Shown in pieces: positions 18,371 to 27,019 of a stretch of 64,000 nucleotides of DNA (the first letter of the stretch is position 1; the number at the start of each line of letters is the position of its first letter). The notes below the pieces were generated by a model. It was given only the letters and a program-made list of their open reading frames with translations. It ran no database searches and had not been told where the DNA came from. This DNA comes from Fulvivirga sp. M361. GTDB lineage: Bacteria; Bacteroidota; Bacteroidia; Cytophagales; Cyclobacteriaceae. A program made the translations under genes and the position numbers. Location of the stretch: contig NZ_VKDC01000043.1 of the NCBI RefSeq assembly GCF_007097395.1, positions 1 to 64,000 of the forward strand, written 5' to 3'.

Positions 18371-18653
18371 TTTCGTACAAATTAAAGTCCGAAGTTAGTT
18401 GCAGGTAATCACTGTGTTGGCTCCACGACTCGTTACTATAGTAGTTAGAAATGATGACCACATTAGAGCAAATGACAAGCAATATTACAGCTGCCACACC
18501 TAACCATCGATAGCTCGACGTTTCCTGTTCTTTAGGTGGATCTGCTAATTTCTGCCGGATTTTCGAAAAAGCGTCGGCGGGTGCCTTGGCTCTTTGCATA
18601 CCGCCCACACTGTGCATAATTTCTTCTATCCGATCTTTTTTGTTCATAGACAT
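18363..18653 (-). CDS. Probable anti-sigma factor, single-pass membrane protein
   Basis: A 96-aa protein with a charged cytoplasmic N-terminus (about 48 residues), one transmembrane segment (about 49-68, VAAVILLVICSNVVII) and a short extracytoplasmic tail. It starts 8 bp after the ECF sigma stop codon and overlaps the CnrX-like gene. This position and topology are typical of anti-sigma factors, though no zinc-binding HxxxCxxC motif is present. The assignment rests on context. Confidence 0.65.
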   Translation of the reverse strand: MSMNKKDRIEEIMHSVGGMQRAKAPADAFSKIRQKLADPPKEQETSSYRWLGVAAVILLVICSNVVIISNYYSNESWSQHSDYLQLTSDFNLYENG

Positions 18654-18661
18654 ACTGCTGT

Positions 18662-19264
18662 TTAATCAGACGTAATATTTTTAGATTTCCCTCGTTCCGG
18701 ATAGTATTTTTCTAATTCCTTTCGCAAATTCACTTTGGCCCGCTGCACTAACGATTCTACAGATTTCCGGGTTTGATTCATAATTTCTGCCACTTCCTTT
18801 TGTGGTAACCCTTCGATCTGGGTAAGAATAAAAGCAGTTTTCTGATGTTCAGAAAGGGTGTCAATCGCACGAAAAAGCAATTTGGCATCTTCCTTATTTT
18901 CCAGTTTAACCCCCGGATGTACAAAATCAGCCGATTCGTATTTGATTTCTGAAGTGTCTTTCACGTATAGAGACGTCAAGATCCCCTGGCGCTTTTGGCT
19001 CTTTTGTTTTCTAAGAAAATCCAACGATTTATTTACTGTGATCCGATAGATCCAGGTACTCACCGATGAGTTAAATTGAAATGTTCGTGCCGTATTATAG
19101 ATGGTAATAAAGACGTCGTGCAGCAACTCTTCTGAGTCTTCCGCATTTTTAGTGTAGCTGATAATCGTGTTATATACCCGATCACCATAATGATTATAAA
19201 GCTGCTCCAAGGCTTCTTCGCTTCCAAGAGCAATGGATTTCAGCAAACTTTTCTCATTCATCAT
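18662..19264 (-). CDS. ECF-type RNA polymerase sigma factor
   Basis: A 200-aa sigma-70 family protein. Region 2 includes LYNHYGDRVYNTIISYTKN, SEELLHDVFITIY and the WIYRITVN core. Region 4 is a helix-turn-helix: LSEHQKTAFILTQIEGLPQK, EVAEIMNQTRKSVESLVQRA. It has no extra domains, as expected for ECF sigma factors. It heads a leftward operon with the probable anti-sigma and CnrX-like genes. The promoter it recognises probably controls this operon and perhaps the nearby periplasmic genes. ATG codons occur at 19264 and 19261. Confidence 0.92.
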   Translation of the reverse strand: MMNEKSLLKSIALGSEEALEQLYNHYGDRVYNTIISYTKNAEDSEELLHDVFITIYNTARTFQFNSSVSTWIYRITVNKSLDFLRKQKSQKRQGILTSLYVKDTSEIKYESADFVHPGVKLENKEDAKLLFRAIDTLSEHQKTAFILTQIEGLPQKEVAEIMNQTRKSVESLVQRAKVNLRKELEKYYPERGKSKNITSD

Positions 19265-19835
19265 TTACTTAAAATTGTCATTTACCATTGGTCGCATGAA
19301 ATATAACATTAAATAACTCATTGCCTAGCTGAGTAATCTTCACTCCAGGCTATATCAACAATTTCATATAAATGATTTTCCACAAAAACTGAACGGACGG
19401 ACCAAAGATGTGGTATAAGCAGCAATAAGTATATTTCTTACGGGCGATATTGGATACGATTTCAAAACTTACTTAGTATGACTAAAAAAGTCCCTAACCA
19501 TAAGAGACTGAACAAGCACCGAACCGATGATCGCTATTCAGTCCATAGTATTGAGTGGTAAGTTTGAAGAGGCCGTGTAGAATATAGGGTCTAAATTTTA
19601 CCATGAAATAAAACCTGTTATGCTGCCAGCTCTCTATATCCCAGCGTTTTTGAGGTGAAAAATAGCCTGTTTAGCGGAGAAGCATGGCCTGTAAGTATGG
19701 TGCACCTAATACCCTTCGGAAAGGAAACAAATTTCACCGCTAGCCCGTAGCCTACTAAAGACTCACGACTCAATACTATGATCTAATTATCAATAACTTA
19801 AATCTAACAAAGTAGTGTTAGAGTAAAGTCGTTTA
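19265..19835. other. Intergenic region between sigma factor and hybrid sensor gene
   Basis: A 571-bp gap holds the promoter side of the sigma operon and the downstream side of the hybrid regulator gene. It contains no convincing gene. A long-range inverted repeat (19544-19556 and 19768-19780) bounds a 237-bp segment, described separately. Confidence 0.5.
19544..19780. repeat. Segment bounded by a 13-bp perfect inverted repeat
   Basis: CATAGTATTGAGT at 19544-19556 is exactly reverse-complemented at 19768-19780. The arms are 211 bp apart and the enclosed sequence has no coding potential. This layout resembles a short non-autonomous element, but no flanking target-site duplication was evident, so the nature is uncertain. 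Confidence 0.45.
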
Positions 19836-22800
19836 TCAAGTGGTCTGAATCTGCGATTTCACCCTATAATCCACAGGTGAGATATCATATTTCTTTTTGA
19901 AGGCTCTGCTAAAATAACTTGGATTACTAAATCCGCAAGAATAGGCAACACTCGATATAGAAATTTCCGGATGTGTTGAGATCAGTTGAGCGGCCTTTGT
20001 TAACCTTATATTTGTTATAAATTCATTGGGTGTTTGACCGGTGACACCTTTGATCTTTCTAAATAAGTTGGTCCTACCCAGGGACATGTCCCTGGCGAAG
20101 GACTCTACGCCATAAGAGGTATTTTCTATGTTGGTTAGGATCAAGTCGTGCGCTTTATCGAGAAATTCTTTATCAATTTTACGTTTTGCGAGATTCCGGG
20201 CAAACCGTATTGGACTTTCACCATATTTGTTTTGAAGCGCTTGCCGATTGTCCAGTATGTTATTGATCCTTGCAATCAAAACTTTGGAATTGAACGGTTT
20301 AGAGATGTAGTCATCTGCGCCTGTTTCTAACCCTTCTATTCGATGCTCATCTGAACCTCTGGCGGTCAACAGTATGATCGGAATATGTGATGTCAGGATG
20401 TCTGCCTTTAATTTAGCGCACATTTCTGTCCCATTCATCTTAGGCATCAGCACATCGCTCAGTATCAGGCCCGGAGGGTTTTCCTTGACATGCTCAATGG
20501 CTTCTAATCCGTTTGAGGCTTGTTTTACCTTGAAAAGAGGGCCTATCAATTCAATTAAAAAGTTCATTACTTCGACATTATCCTCCACAATTAATATGGT
20601 TTCCGAACGCTCCGGGAATTCGTTCAGTTGTGCACTTTTCATCGGTTTGTCAATGGTGATCCTCTTGACGGACGAACTGTGAAGTTCCTCTGGTTTAAAA
20701 TGTTCTTTACCTTTCCGGAGAGATACAGTAAAGGTAGTAAGGCTGTCCTGTGATGAACTGTTTACGGTTATCTTACCGCCGTGTGCGTCAACGACCCCTT
20801 TGGCAAGTGCAAGGCCGATACCCGTACCACGGGACTTTGCATTGGTAATGTTATCCAATTGATAGAAGCGATCAAAAACCCGCTCCATTTCCTCTTTTGG
20901 TATGGTAGAACCTGAGTTAATGACTGAAATATTTAATTGACTGTTGATTTCGGTTATGTTAGTAATAATTTGTCCACCCTCAGGTGTGAATTTGAATGCG
21001 TTGGCGAGCAGGTTGTAAAAAACCTTTTCCAATTGGTTGTGATCAAAGAAAAGCAGGTATTGTTCAAAATCCGAATTCAGGGAATAGTCTATTTGACTGT
21101 GTGATGCCAGTTCTTCAAAACTTGTATGCACCTCTTTTATAAAGGTGATGAAATCATGCTCTTCCACCTTCAGGTCCAGATTCCCCTGCTCCAGCTTCCG
21201 AAAGTTCAGGAGCTCTGAAATAAGACTTTTTAGCCGAAGTGTATTCTTTTGAATATTCAAAAGTTTACGATAGGTGAAATGCCCCAAATTACCGTTCTCG
21301 AGTAAAAGGTCAATTTGTCCGGCCATAATGGTTAGTGGAGTGCGGAACTCATGAGAGATATTGGTAAAGAAGCTGATTTTCTTCTGATTCAACTCTTCAT
21401 CTCTTTGATGTAATTCCTTCTCATTAGCAAGACTGTAAGTCAATTTGCTTTGTTTGATGTACTGGTAGTTAATAAGGATAACTAATATAACGGCAATAAA
21501 GATATACACTGCAATGGCCCAGGACGCAAGGTAGAAAGGTGGTCTTATAACGATCTCCAGCTCACGTATATGCTCAGGAGAGTTGCTGGCCCTTAGTCGG
21601 AAAGTATAAGTACCGTCATCCAAATTGGTATAGGTAATTTTACTTTGATCTATTGCCGATATCCATTTATCATCAAACCCTTTCATCTGGTATTCCAAGG
21701 CTTGCCGATTCGATTTGGTAAAGAGCATGTCGGAGATAGAAATGGTTATTGAAGAGTGTTCTCGACTTAATTCAATGTTATCCGTCTCCATGATAGAGTT
21801 TGATAAAATACGTGAATGGCTCCATGGTGATACTGCCTCATTATTGATAGATAGTCCGGTGATGGTAGGATTGGATTTTGGCTTAAAATCGATATAGTCC
21901 AGCTCATGGAAAGAAACCATGCCCTCAATCCCACTCACGAAAAAGGTGCCATCCCTTGCAAGAAAAATGCCGTTAGGGCTAAGCTCACGGAGCATTAGCC
22001 CGTTGTTATAAGAAATACTGCTGAAGCGTTCCTTTTCCTGATCATAGAAACTGATGCCTTTGTCTGTTTGTACTACTAATCCGCTGAAACGTGATTCTAC
22101 GATTCCATAAACGATGTTTCCCGGTAGTCCGTCATCAGAAGTGTAAACTTTAAATTTATCCACCTTGGGCATATATAACGCCAGCCCATTGGAAGAACCA
22201 ATCCAAATTTTTTGTTGCCTGTCCTTAAAAATAGCGTAGATCCGGTCACCAGGAACTTCTGGTGTACTGCCAAAATCACCCTGATAGTTTTTCAGAATAT
22301 CTTTATCCTTCTCATATTTAAATAGTCCCGTTCTTTCCGTCCCAATCCAGAATTCATTGTTGTCCACATTACGTATAGACATCACCGGTGAGGATATCAA
22401 CTCCTCGTGCTCAGGCTTAAGAAAGGGGCTAAACTTCTTTCTTTTGGTATTAAACAGTAAACACCCACTGCCACTGGCAACTAATAAATCCTCATCCATT
22501 CCAGTGATATAGTATATTTCCGTAGCAAAATTTATCTTTTCGCTGGTAATCCTAAAATTCTTGAATTCGCCCGAACTGACGTTAAACGAGTTGAGGCCCT
22601 CTCTGTGAGTACCTACCCATAACAACGAGTCACCATGCCAAAACAGGCTTTTGACATTATTGCCGGAAATGCTGTTTTGATCCGTTTTTGATACATGATA
22701 GGTAAATTTACCTTGTTTTCTATCATAGAAGTTCAAACCGCCACCATCAGTACAGATATATAAGTTCTCGTCTGCGTCCTCAATGACCTGTCCGACCACT

Positions 22801-23801
22801 CTGAAATTTACGCTGCGATTTTCTTTTGTATTCTCAGGAAAATAGGTGAATATATTTTGAGTAGGATGAAAAACATTTGCGCCTCCGTAATAGGTGCCGG
22901 CCCAAATAGCTCCATCCTTATCTTTAAAGAGCGACCAGATAGAATTGTGAGATATGCTTGTGGCAATACTTTTATCATTTTCGTAATGGGTGATGTTACC
23001 ATCCGGCCAAATGGCATCTAAACCGCGATAAGTACCCACCCATATTTTTCCTTCTTCATCTTCCTCTACACATCTGACAAAGTCGTTGCTTATTTCATCT
23101 TTCTCGTCGTATTTCTTGATCAGTTTGTCATTTCTGAATTTTAGCAGACCGCTATAATTGGTTCCTACCCATAGGTTTTCTTTTGAGTCAATGAAGAGAC
23201 TCATGGTTTGGTAGTTTTCCTGGGTGATTAAAGCGGTACTTCGGCCATTTTTTTTCCATACACCCATATTTGTACCTAAATAAAGATCACCTGATGAGGA
23301 CATAGTCATTGATTTTACAAACTCACCGGTACGAAACTTTATCTCTTGTTTTTCAAACTCACCAACTTGCTCATTAAGAATATACAGTGTCGATTTTGTA
23401 GCTACCCACACATTTTCAAGTCCCACGTAAAAGGTGGATATCCCGAATAAAGGATAACTTTTTAGTGTTTCATTATTCAGGTTGAAGGAGCTTATTGAAT
23501 TCGGAGTACTAATCCAGATCAGAGAGTCCCTGGCGTCTAATTTCTGGATTTGATTTTCTGCCAGACTGTTGCCGGACTGGGTAGACTTAAAAGCTGTAAT
23601 CTGTTTTCCATCATATCGGTTAAGTCCGTTTCTGGTACCAAGCCAAACAGCACCGTATTTATCCTGTGTAATAGCCATCACGGATATCTGACTCAGGCCG
23701 TCTTCTAAGCCTATTCTTTCAAATTGTATTCCTTGAGAGCTTACTGTCACAGTCTTTAACAGTAGGAGGAATATGGTCAAATATATTTTTTGATTTATCA
23801 T
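19836..23801 (-). CDS. Hybrid two-component system regulator (HTCS) of the PUL
   Basis: A 1321-aa one-protein signalling system typical of Bacteroidota glycan loci. After a signal peptide come many two-component-propeller repeats (VWLGTRNGLNRYDG, IWVGTYRGL and similar; about 25-640), a Y_Y_Y domain (about 680-745) and a transmembrane helix (about 757-777). The kinase domain has His817 in NISHEFRTPLT and the ATPase boxes NAFKFTPEGG and GTGIGLALAK. The receiver has Asp1116 in LSDVLMPKMNG. An AraC-type HTH domain ends the protein (SVAYSCGFSNPSYFSRAFKK). HTCS proteins bind an oligosaccharide in the periplasm and activate the adjacent PUL. It is divergent from the GH88 gene by a 357-bp gap. Confidence 0.96.
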   Translation of the reverse strand: MINQKIYLTIFLLLLKTVTVSSQGIQFERIGLEDGLSQISVMAITQDKYGAVWLGTRNGLNRYDGKQITAFKSTQSGNSLAENQIQKLDARDSLIWISTPNSISSFNLNNETLKSYPLFGISTFYVGLENVWVATKSTLYILNEQVGEFEKQEIKFRTGEFVKSMTMSSSGDLYLGTNMGVWKKNGRSTALITQENYQTMSLFIDSKENLWVGTNYSGLLKFRNDKLIKKYDEKDEISNDFVRCVEEDEEGKIWVGTYRGLDAIWPDGNITHYENDKSIATSISHNSIWSLFKDKDGAIWAGTYYGGANVFHPTQNIFTYFPENTKENRSVNFRVVGQVIEDADENLYICTDGGGLNFYDRKQGKFTYHVSKTDQNSISGNNVKSLFWHGDSLLWVGTHREGLNSFNVSSGEFKNFRITSEKINFATEIYYITGMDEDLLVASGSGCLLFNTKRKKFSPFLKPEHEELISSPVMSIRNVDNNEFWIGTERTGLFKYEKDKDILKNYQGDFGSTPEVPGDRIYAIFKDRQQKIWIGSSNGLALYMPKVDKFKVYTSDDGLPGNIVYGIVESRFSGLVVQTDKGISFYDQEKERFSSISYNNGLMLRELSPNGIFLARDGTFFVSGIEGMVSFHELDYIDFKPKSNPTITGLSINNEAVSPWSHSRILSNSIMETDNIELSREHSSITISISDMLFTKSNRQALEYQMKGFDDKWISAIDQSKITYTNLDDGTYTFRLRASNSPEHIRELEIVIRPPFYLASWAIAVYIFIAVILVILINYQYIKQSKLTYSLANEKELHQRDEELNQKKISFFTNISHEFRTPLTIMAGQIDLLLENGNLGHFTYRKLLNIQKNTLRLKSLISELLNFRKLEQGNLDLKVEEHDFITFIKEVHTSFEELASHSQIDYSLNSDFEQYLLFFDHNQLEKVFYNLLANAFKFTPEGGQIITNITEINSQLNISVINSGSTIPKEEMERVFDRFYQLDNITNAKSRGTGIGLALAKGVVDAHGGKITVNSSSQDSLTTFTVSLRKGKEHFKPEELHSSSVKRITIDKPMKSAQLNEFPERSETILIVEDNVEVMNFLIELIGPLFKVKQASNGLEAIEHVKENPPGLILSDVLMPKMNGTEMCAKLKADILTSHIPIILLTARGSDEHRIEGLETGADDYISKPFNSKVLIARINNILDNRQALQNKYGESPIRFARNLAKRKIDKEFLDKAHDLILTNIENTSYGVESFARDMSLGRTNLFRKIKGVTGQTPNEFITNIRLTKAAQLISTHPEISISSVAYSCGFSNPSYFSRAFKKKYDISPVDYRVKSQIQTT

Positions 23802-24158
23802 GAATGTCTATCTAATCTAGGCACAAAAGATTTTTTTATCACCATCCGGGCCGCTATGAGTAACCTGTTAAATTTCGTGCTATTGTGTCAGAATGGTTTT
23901 TCATATCATTCACGATCCTGTACAAATCGTACACACCATCCAAAGACAAATTGGTCTGAAATAGCAATTTTTTCGATACAAAAGAAGTACGATAAGTAAG
24001 GATTTGGGAATGATATTGAAATTACCTAGTGGCAAATACCCCTATATTGGCACCAGATAAAATCTTGATTATCACGTCAAAAAGATGGTTATTACTGTAT
24101 GAGTATGAAGTCCATTGATAGTATATGATAGATACAATTAATATAAATAAGCGTAATA
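23802..24158. other. Divergent promoter region of the HTCS and PUL operon
   Basis: A 357-bp AT-rich gap between the divergent HTCS and GH88 genes. It must contain both promoters and probably the AraC-type operator. I found one clear symmetric site (23919-23933) but no unambiguous Bacteroidota -7/-33 promoter pair and no coding frame. Confidence 0.6.
23919..23933. promoter_or_regulatory. Candidate operator: inverted repeat TGTAC-N5-GTACA
   Basis: TGTAC (23919-23923) and GTACA (23929-23933) form a perfect inverted repeat around a 5-nt spacer. It lies in the gap between the HTCS gene and the PUL operon, about 120 bp from the HTCS start and 225 bp from the GH88 start. A binding function is inferred from position only. 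Confidence 0.35.
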
Positions 24159-25433
24159 ATGAAAAAAGTACTGGGGCTAATTATACTATTAATTTGGTTT
24201 GGATGTGAGCAAACAAAAAAGACAACAGTTGATGAACCTGTATCCGTTTTAAGAGATTCAACAAGAACGGATAAGATCGTAGCTTTTGAGAAGAAGTCGA
24301 ATGAACTTCTAAGTTTGGCGCTACAGGAAAATAAGATTCCAAGAACTGAGGAGAATGGTGAAATCGTATGGGCCACCAGGTACAATGAGTCCGGTGAACC
24401 CATATTCGATTGGACCATAGGGTTCTTTCCCGGTACCTGCTGGTATTTATATGAGACTACCGGAGATGAAAAATGGAAAGACGCTGCCATCAAATTTCAG
24501 CAAGGCATTCAGCCCTTCAAAAGTAATACGGAATCACACGATTTAGGCTTTGTGTTTTATTGTTCATTTGGTAATGCATTTCGGTTGACAGGCAATGATG
24601 CCTATAAACAAGTACTTGTAGAAGCAGGCAATAGCTTGCTGCAGCGATTTAATCCTAAGGTGGGTTGTATTCAGAGCTGGAATGTTGATAGAGGTTGGCA
24701 GTCTAAGAGAGATTGGAAGTTTCCGGTTATCATAGATAACATGATGAACCTTGAATTACTCTTTGAGTTGACAGCGTTGACCGGGGATTCCACCTATCGG
24801 GAAATAGCCATATCGCATGCAGATGTTACACTGGAAAATCATTTTCGAACGGATAATAGCTCTTACCACGTTATTGATTACAATCCTGAAAATGGTGAAG
24901 TAAGAAAAAGGAATACTGCTCAAGGATATGCTCACGAAAGTGCCTGGGCCAGGGGGCAAGCCTGGGGACTATACGGTTACACGGTTTGTTATCGTTATAC
25001 AAAAGATAAAAAGTATCTGGATCAGGCTCATCAGATAGCCAACTTTATTATTAATAACCCAAATCTCCCGGATGATGGTATTCCATACTGGGATTATGAT
25101 GCTCCTAACATTCCCGATGAGCCAAGAGATGTATCAGCTGCTGCAATCACTGCCTCTGCCCTCATTGAATTAAATGGATATACAGATAACCAATTTAAAG
25201 GTTTTGCACATAAGCTGATAGATAACCTATCTTCTGATAAGTATTTAGTTCCCCTCGGAAGCAAAACAAAGTTTGTCCTCAATCACTCAGTTGGAAGCAT
25301 TCCGCATGGGGCCGAAATAGATAAACCATTGATTTATGCTGACTACTATTATTTGGAAGCGTTGCTACGAAGTTCCTCAGAAGGGGGTAGCGATTTACTG
25401 GCAATCAGTCCAAATCTTTCTATGATAAAATGA
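24159..25433 (+). CDS. GH88 unsaturated glucuronyl hydrolase lipoprotein
   Basis: A 424-aa enzyme of the GH88 (alpha/alpha)6-barrel family. It starts with a lipoprotein signal (lipobox WFGC). The two conserved catalytic Asp residues appear as Asp128 in SHDLGF and Asp193 in IIDNMMNLE. Further family motifs are DWTIGFFPG, YAHESAWARGQAWGLYG and DSAAA-like DVSAAAITASA. GH88 enzymes remove the 4,5-unsaturated uronic acid from oligosaccharides made by polysaccharide lyases. Its presence as the first gene of the PUL operon predicts that a lyase acts upstream in the pathway and that the substrate holds uronic acid. The lipobox suggests a membrane-anchored periplasmic location. Confidence 0.93.
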   Translation: MKKVLGLIILLIWFGCEQTKKTTVDEPVSVLRDSTRTDKIVAFEKKSNELLSLALQENKIPRTEENGEIVWATRYNESGEPIFDWTIGFFPGTCWYLYETTGDEKWKDAAIKFQQGIQPFKSNTESHDLGFVFYCSFGNAFRLTGNDAYKQVLVEAGNSLLQRFNPKVGCIQSWNVDRGWQSKRDWKFPVIIDNMMNLELLFELTALTGDSTYREIAISHADVTLENHFRTDNSSYHVIDYNPENGEVRKRNTAQGYAHESAWARGQAWGLYGYTVCYRYTKDKKYLDQAHQIANFIINNPNLPDDGIPYWDYDAPNIPDEPRDVSAAAITASALIELNGYTDNQFKGFAHKLIDNLSSDKYLVPLGSKTKFVLNHSVGSIPHGAEIDKPLIYADYYYLEALLRSSSEGGSDLLAISPNLSMIK

Positions 25434-25457
25434 TCTAATAAATAACAAATACAAACT

Positions 25458-27011
25458 ATGATGAAAAATCTACTGTTTATAGCTCTTACTTCGTCAATCA
25501 TTTTACTCGGTTGCGTTGAAGATGCTTTTGAAGACGGAGGGATCTCAAACTCTCCACAGGCGCCATCAGACCTGCAATATTCCCCGGTAGTTCAAGCCAG
25601 GGAGTTTGGTGTGCTGATTTCAGCTCCACCTACTTACAATTCATTTGGAGCTATCCCCTCATTCGAGATTGTGGCGGTTCATGATGAGGATGGAAATCCG
25701 TTAAGTGATACCACCATCGATGATTTCTTTTCAATTCTAAATGGTACTCCTGACACGATAATGGTAGCGCCGGAAGATGGCTTTATTAATGAAGACGGGG
25801 ACACCATCAGAACTTTTCCTATAGTTAATGTAAGTGACATCGGACGTATACAAATAGAAGGAGAAAACACCTTGGTGGAAGGTAGTTATTTCTTTGATAT
25901 TAAGATGACGACAGTATTTGATGACCAGTCATTCTCTGCCACATTTGAGCGGGTGTTCGAATTGTATCTGGGACCTCAACTGGCCTCAGGTTTGGTGTAC
26001 ATACCCGGGGGGCAGAATCTGCTCACTTCAGGGGGTACAACAAGCACTACGGAGCCTATTGTCATTGGGGCGAACCCCGATTTTCGATTTGAACTGGGTG
26101 ATAATACTGACAAGTTTACCATTGATGCTACAACAGGCGTGATCACCCTGAATAGTGGTTATACACCCACGGAGGAGCCGGAAATTGTTTCTCCGACTGT
26201 TAATGTGGTAAGTAATATTTCAGAAGAAATAGTATCCTTTAATTCCATTACCATTTACATCTCCAATAGTCCTTTTGATGTACCCAAGTTGGTCGTGAGT
26301 GTGTTCTATCCCACGTTTGAATTTGAAAACACTGAATTTGGTTATCGTATCCATACAGTGGAAGAAGGTGATCCAGGGATCTTTTGGAATCGACTCGCAG
26401 CACCAGGGATTGCCGATGACGATAGACCGGCGGAAAATGCGAATCAGAAAAGGTTAGAAATCAATTTGGTTAAACCTTCCGGAGGAAATCAAGTGCCCCA
26501 CGAATCCTGGGCCATTATGAATGCACAGGATTTAAGCGCCTATGAATTTGGTTACGACATAGAAGCTGAATTTTTCTCTGAAAATCGCTTTGTTGAGTAC
26601 TTAAGCACAGATGGATCCTCTCCGTCATTTTTAGCGGTGTATGTGTCTACAGATTATCGGGGAGATTTTAATAATGCCACCTGGGTTGAGGTAACGGATC
26701 AATTGGAATCCAATATCATTTCAGACGGTGAGTTTATTGAGGGTAATGAGTTTGAAGGTTATCCATATCCCGGTGACCAAAATCTCCGTGATTTTACAGA
26801 TACACCTTGGGGGAAAGACCCATCAAAGAATGCCGATGACAAATGGGTCAGAAGCACCTTCGATATGGTAGATTACATTGGTATGTCGAATGTGACGGTC
26901 GCATTTAGGGTGTACACGACATTTGAAGGTGCCATCAGTTCCTCCTTCCCTTACGACAGATCTGGCAGGTACCTCCTGTCTGACTTTAACATCACTGCTT
27001 ACGAACAATGA
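25458..27011 (+). CDS. Surface glycan-binding lipoprotein in SusE/F position
   Basis: A 517-aa lipoprotein (lipobox ILLGC) 24 bp after the GH88 gene and directly before susC. It has an N-terminal Ig-like domain (about 30-170), a cadherin-like segment with FTIDATTGVITL (about 190-270) and a C-terminal beta-sandwich (about 280-517) with LAVYVSTDYRGDF and NATWVEVTD of the type found in DUF5017/choice-of-anchor domains. No catalytic motif was seen. In PULs such lipoproteins capture the polysaccharide at the cell surface and hand it to the SusCD complex. The function is inferred from position and architecture. Confidence 0.78.
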   Translation: MMKNLLFIALTSSIILLGCVEDAFEDGGISNSPQAPSDLQYSPVVQAREFGVLISAPPTYNSFGAIPSFEIVAVHDEDGNPLSDTTIDDFFSILNGTPDTIMVAPEDGFINEDGDTIRTFPIVNVSDIGRIQIEGENTLVEGSYFFDIKMTTVFDDQSFSATFERVFELYLGPQLASGLVYIPGGQNLLTSGGTTSTTEPIVIGANPDFRFELGDNTDKFTIDATTGVITLNSGYTPTEEPEIVSPTVNVVSNISEEIVSFNSITIYISNSPFDVPKLVVSVFYPTFEFENTEFGYRIHTVEEGDPGIFWNRLAAPGIADDDRPAENANQKRLEINLVKPSGGNQVPHESWAIMNAQDLSAYEFGYDIEAEFFSENRFVEYLSTDGSSPSFLAVYVSTDYRGDFNNATWVEVTDQLESNIISDGEFIEGNEFEGYPYPGDQNLRDFTDTPWGKDPSKNADDKWVRSTFDMVDYIGMSNVTVAFRVYTTFEGAISSSFPYDRSGRYLLSDFNITAYEQ

Positions 27012-27019
27012 TATCAGAC

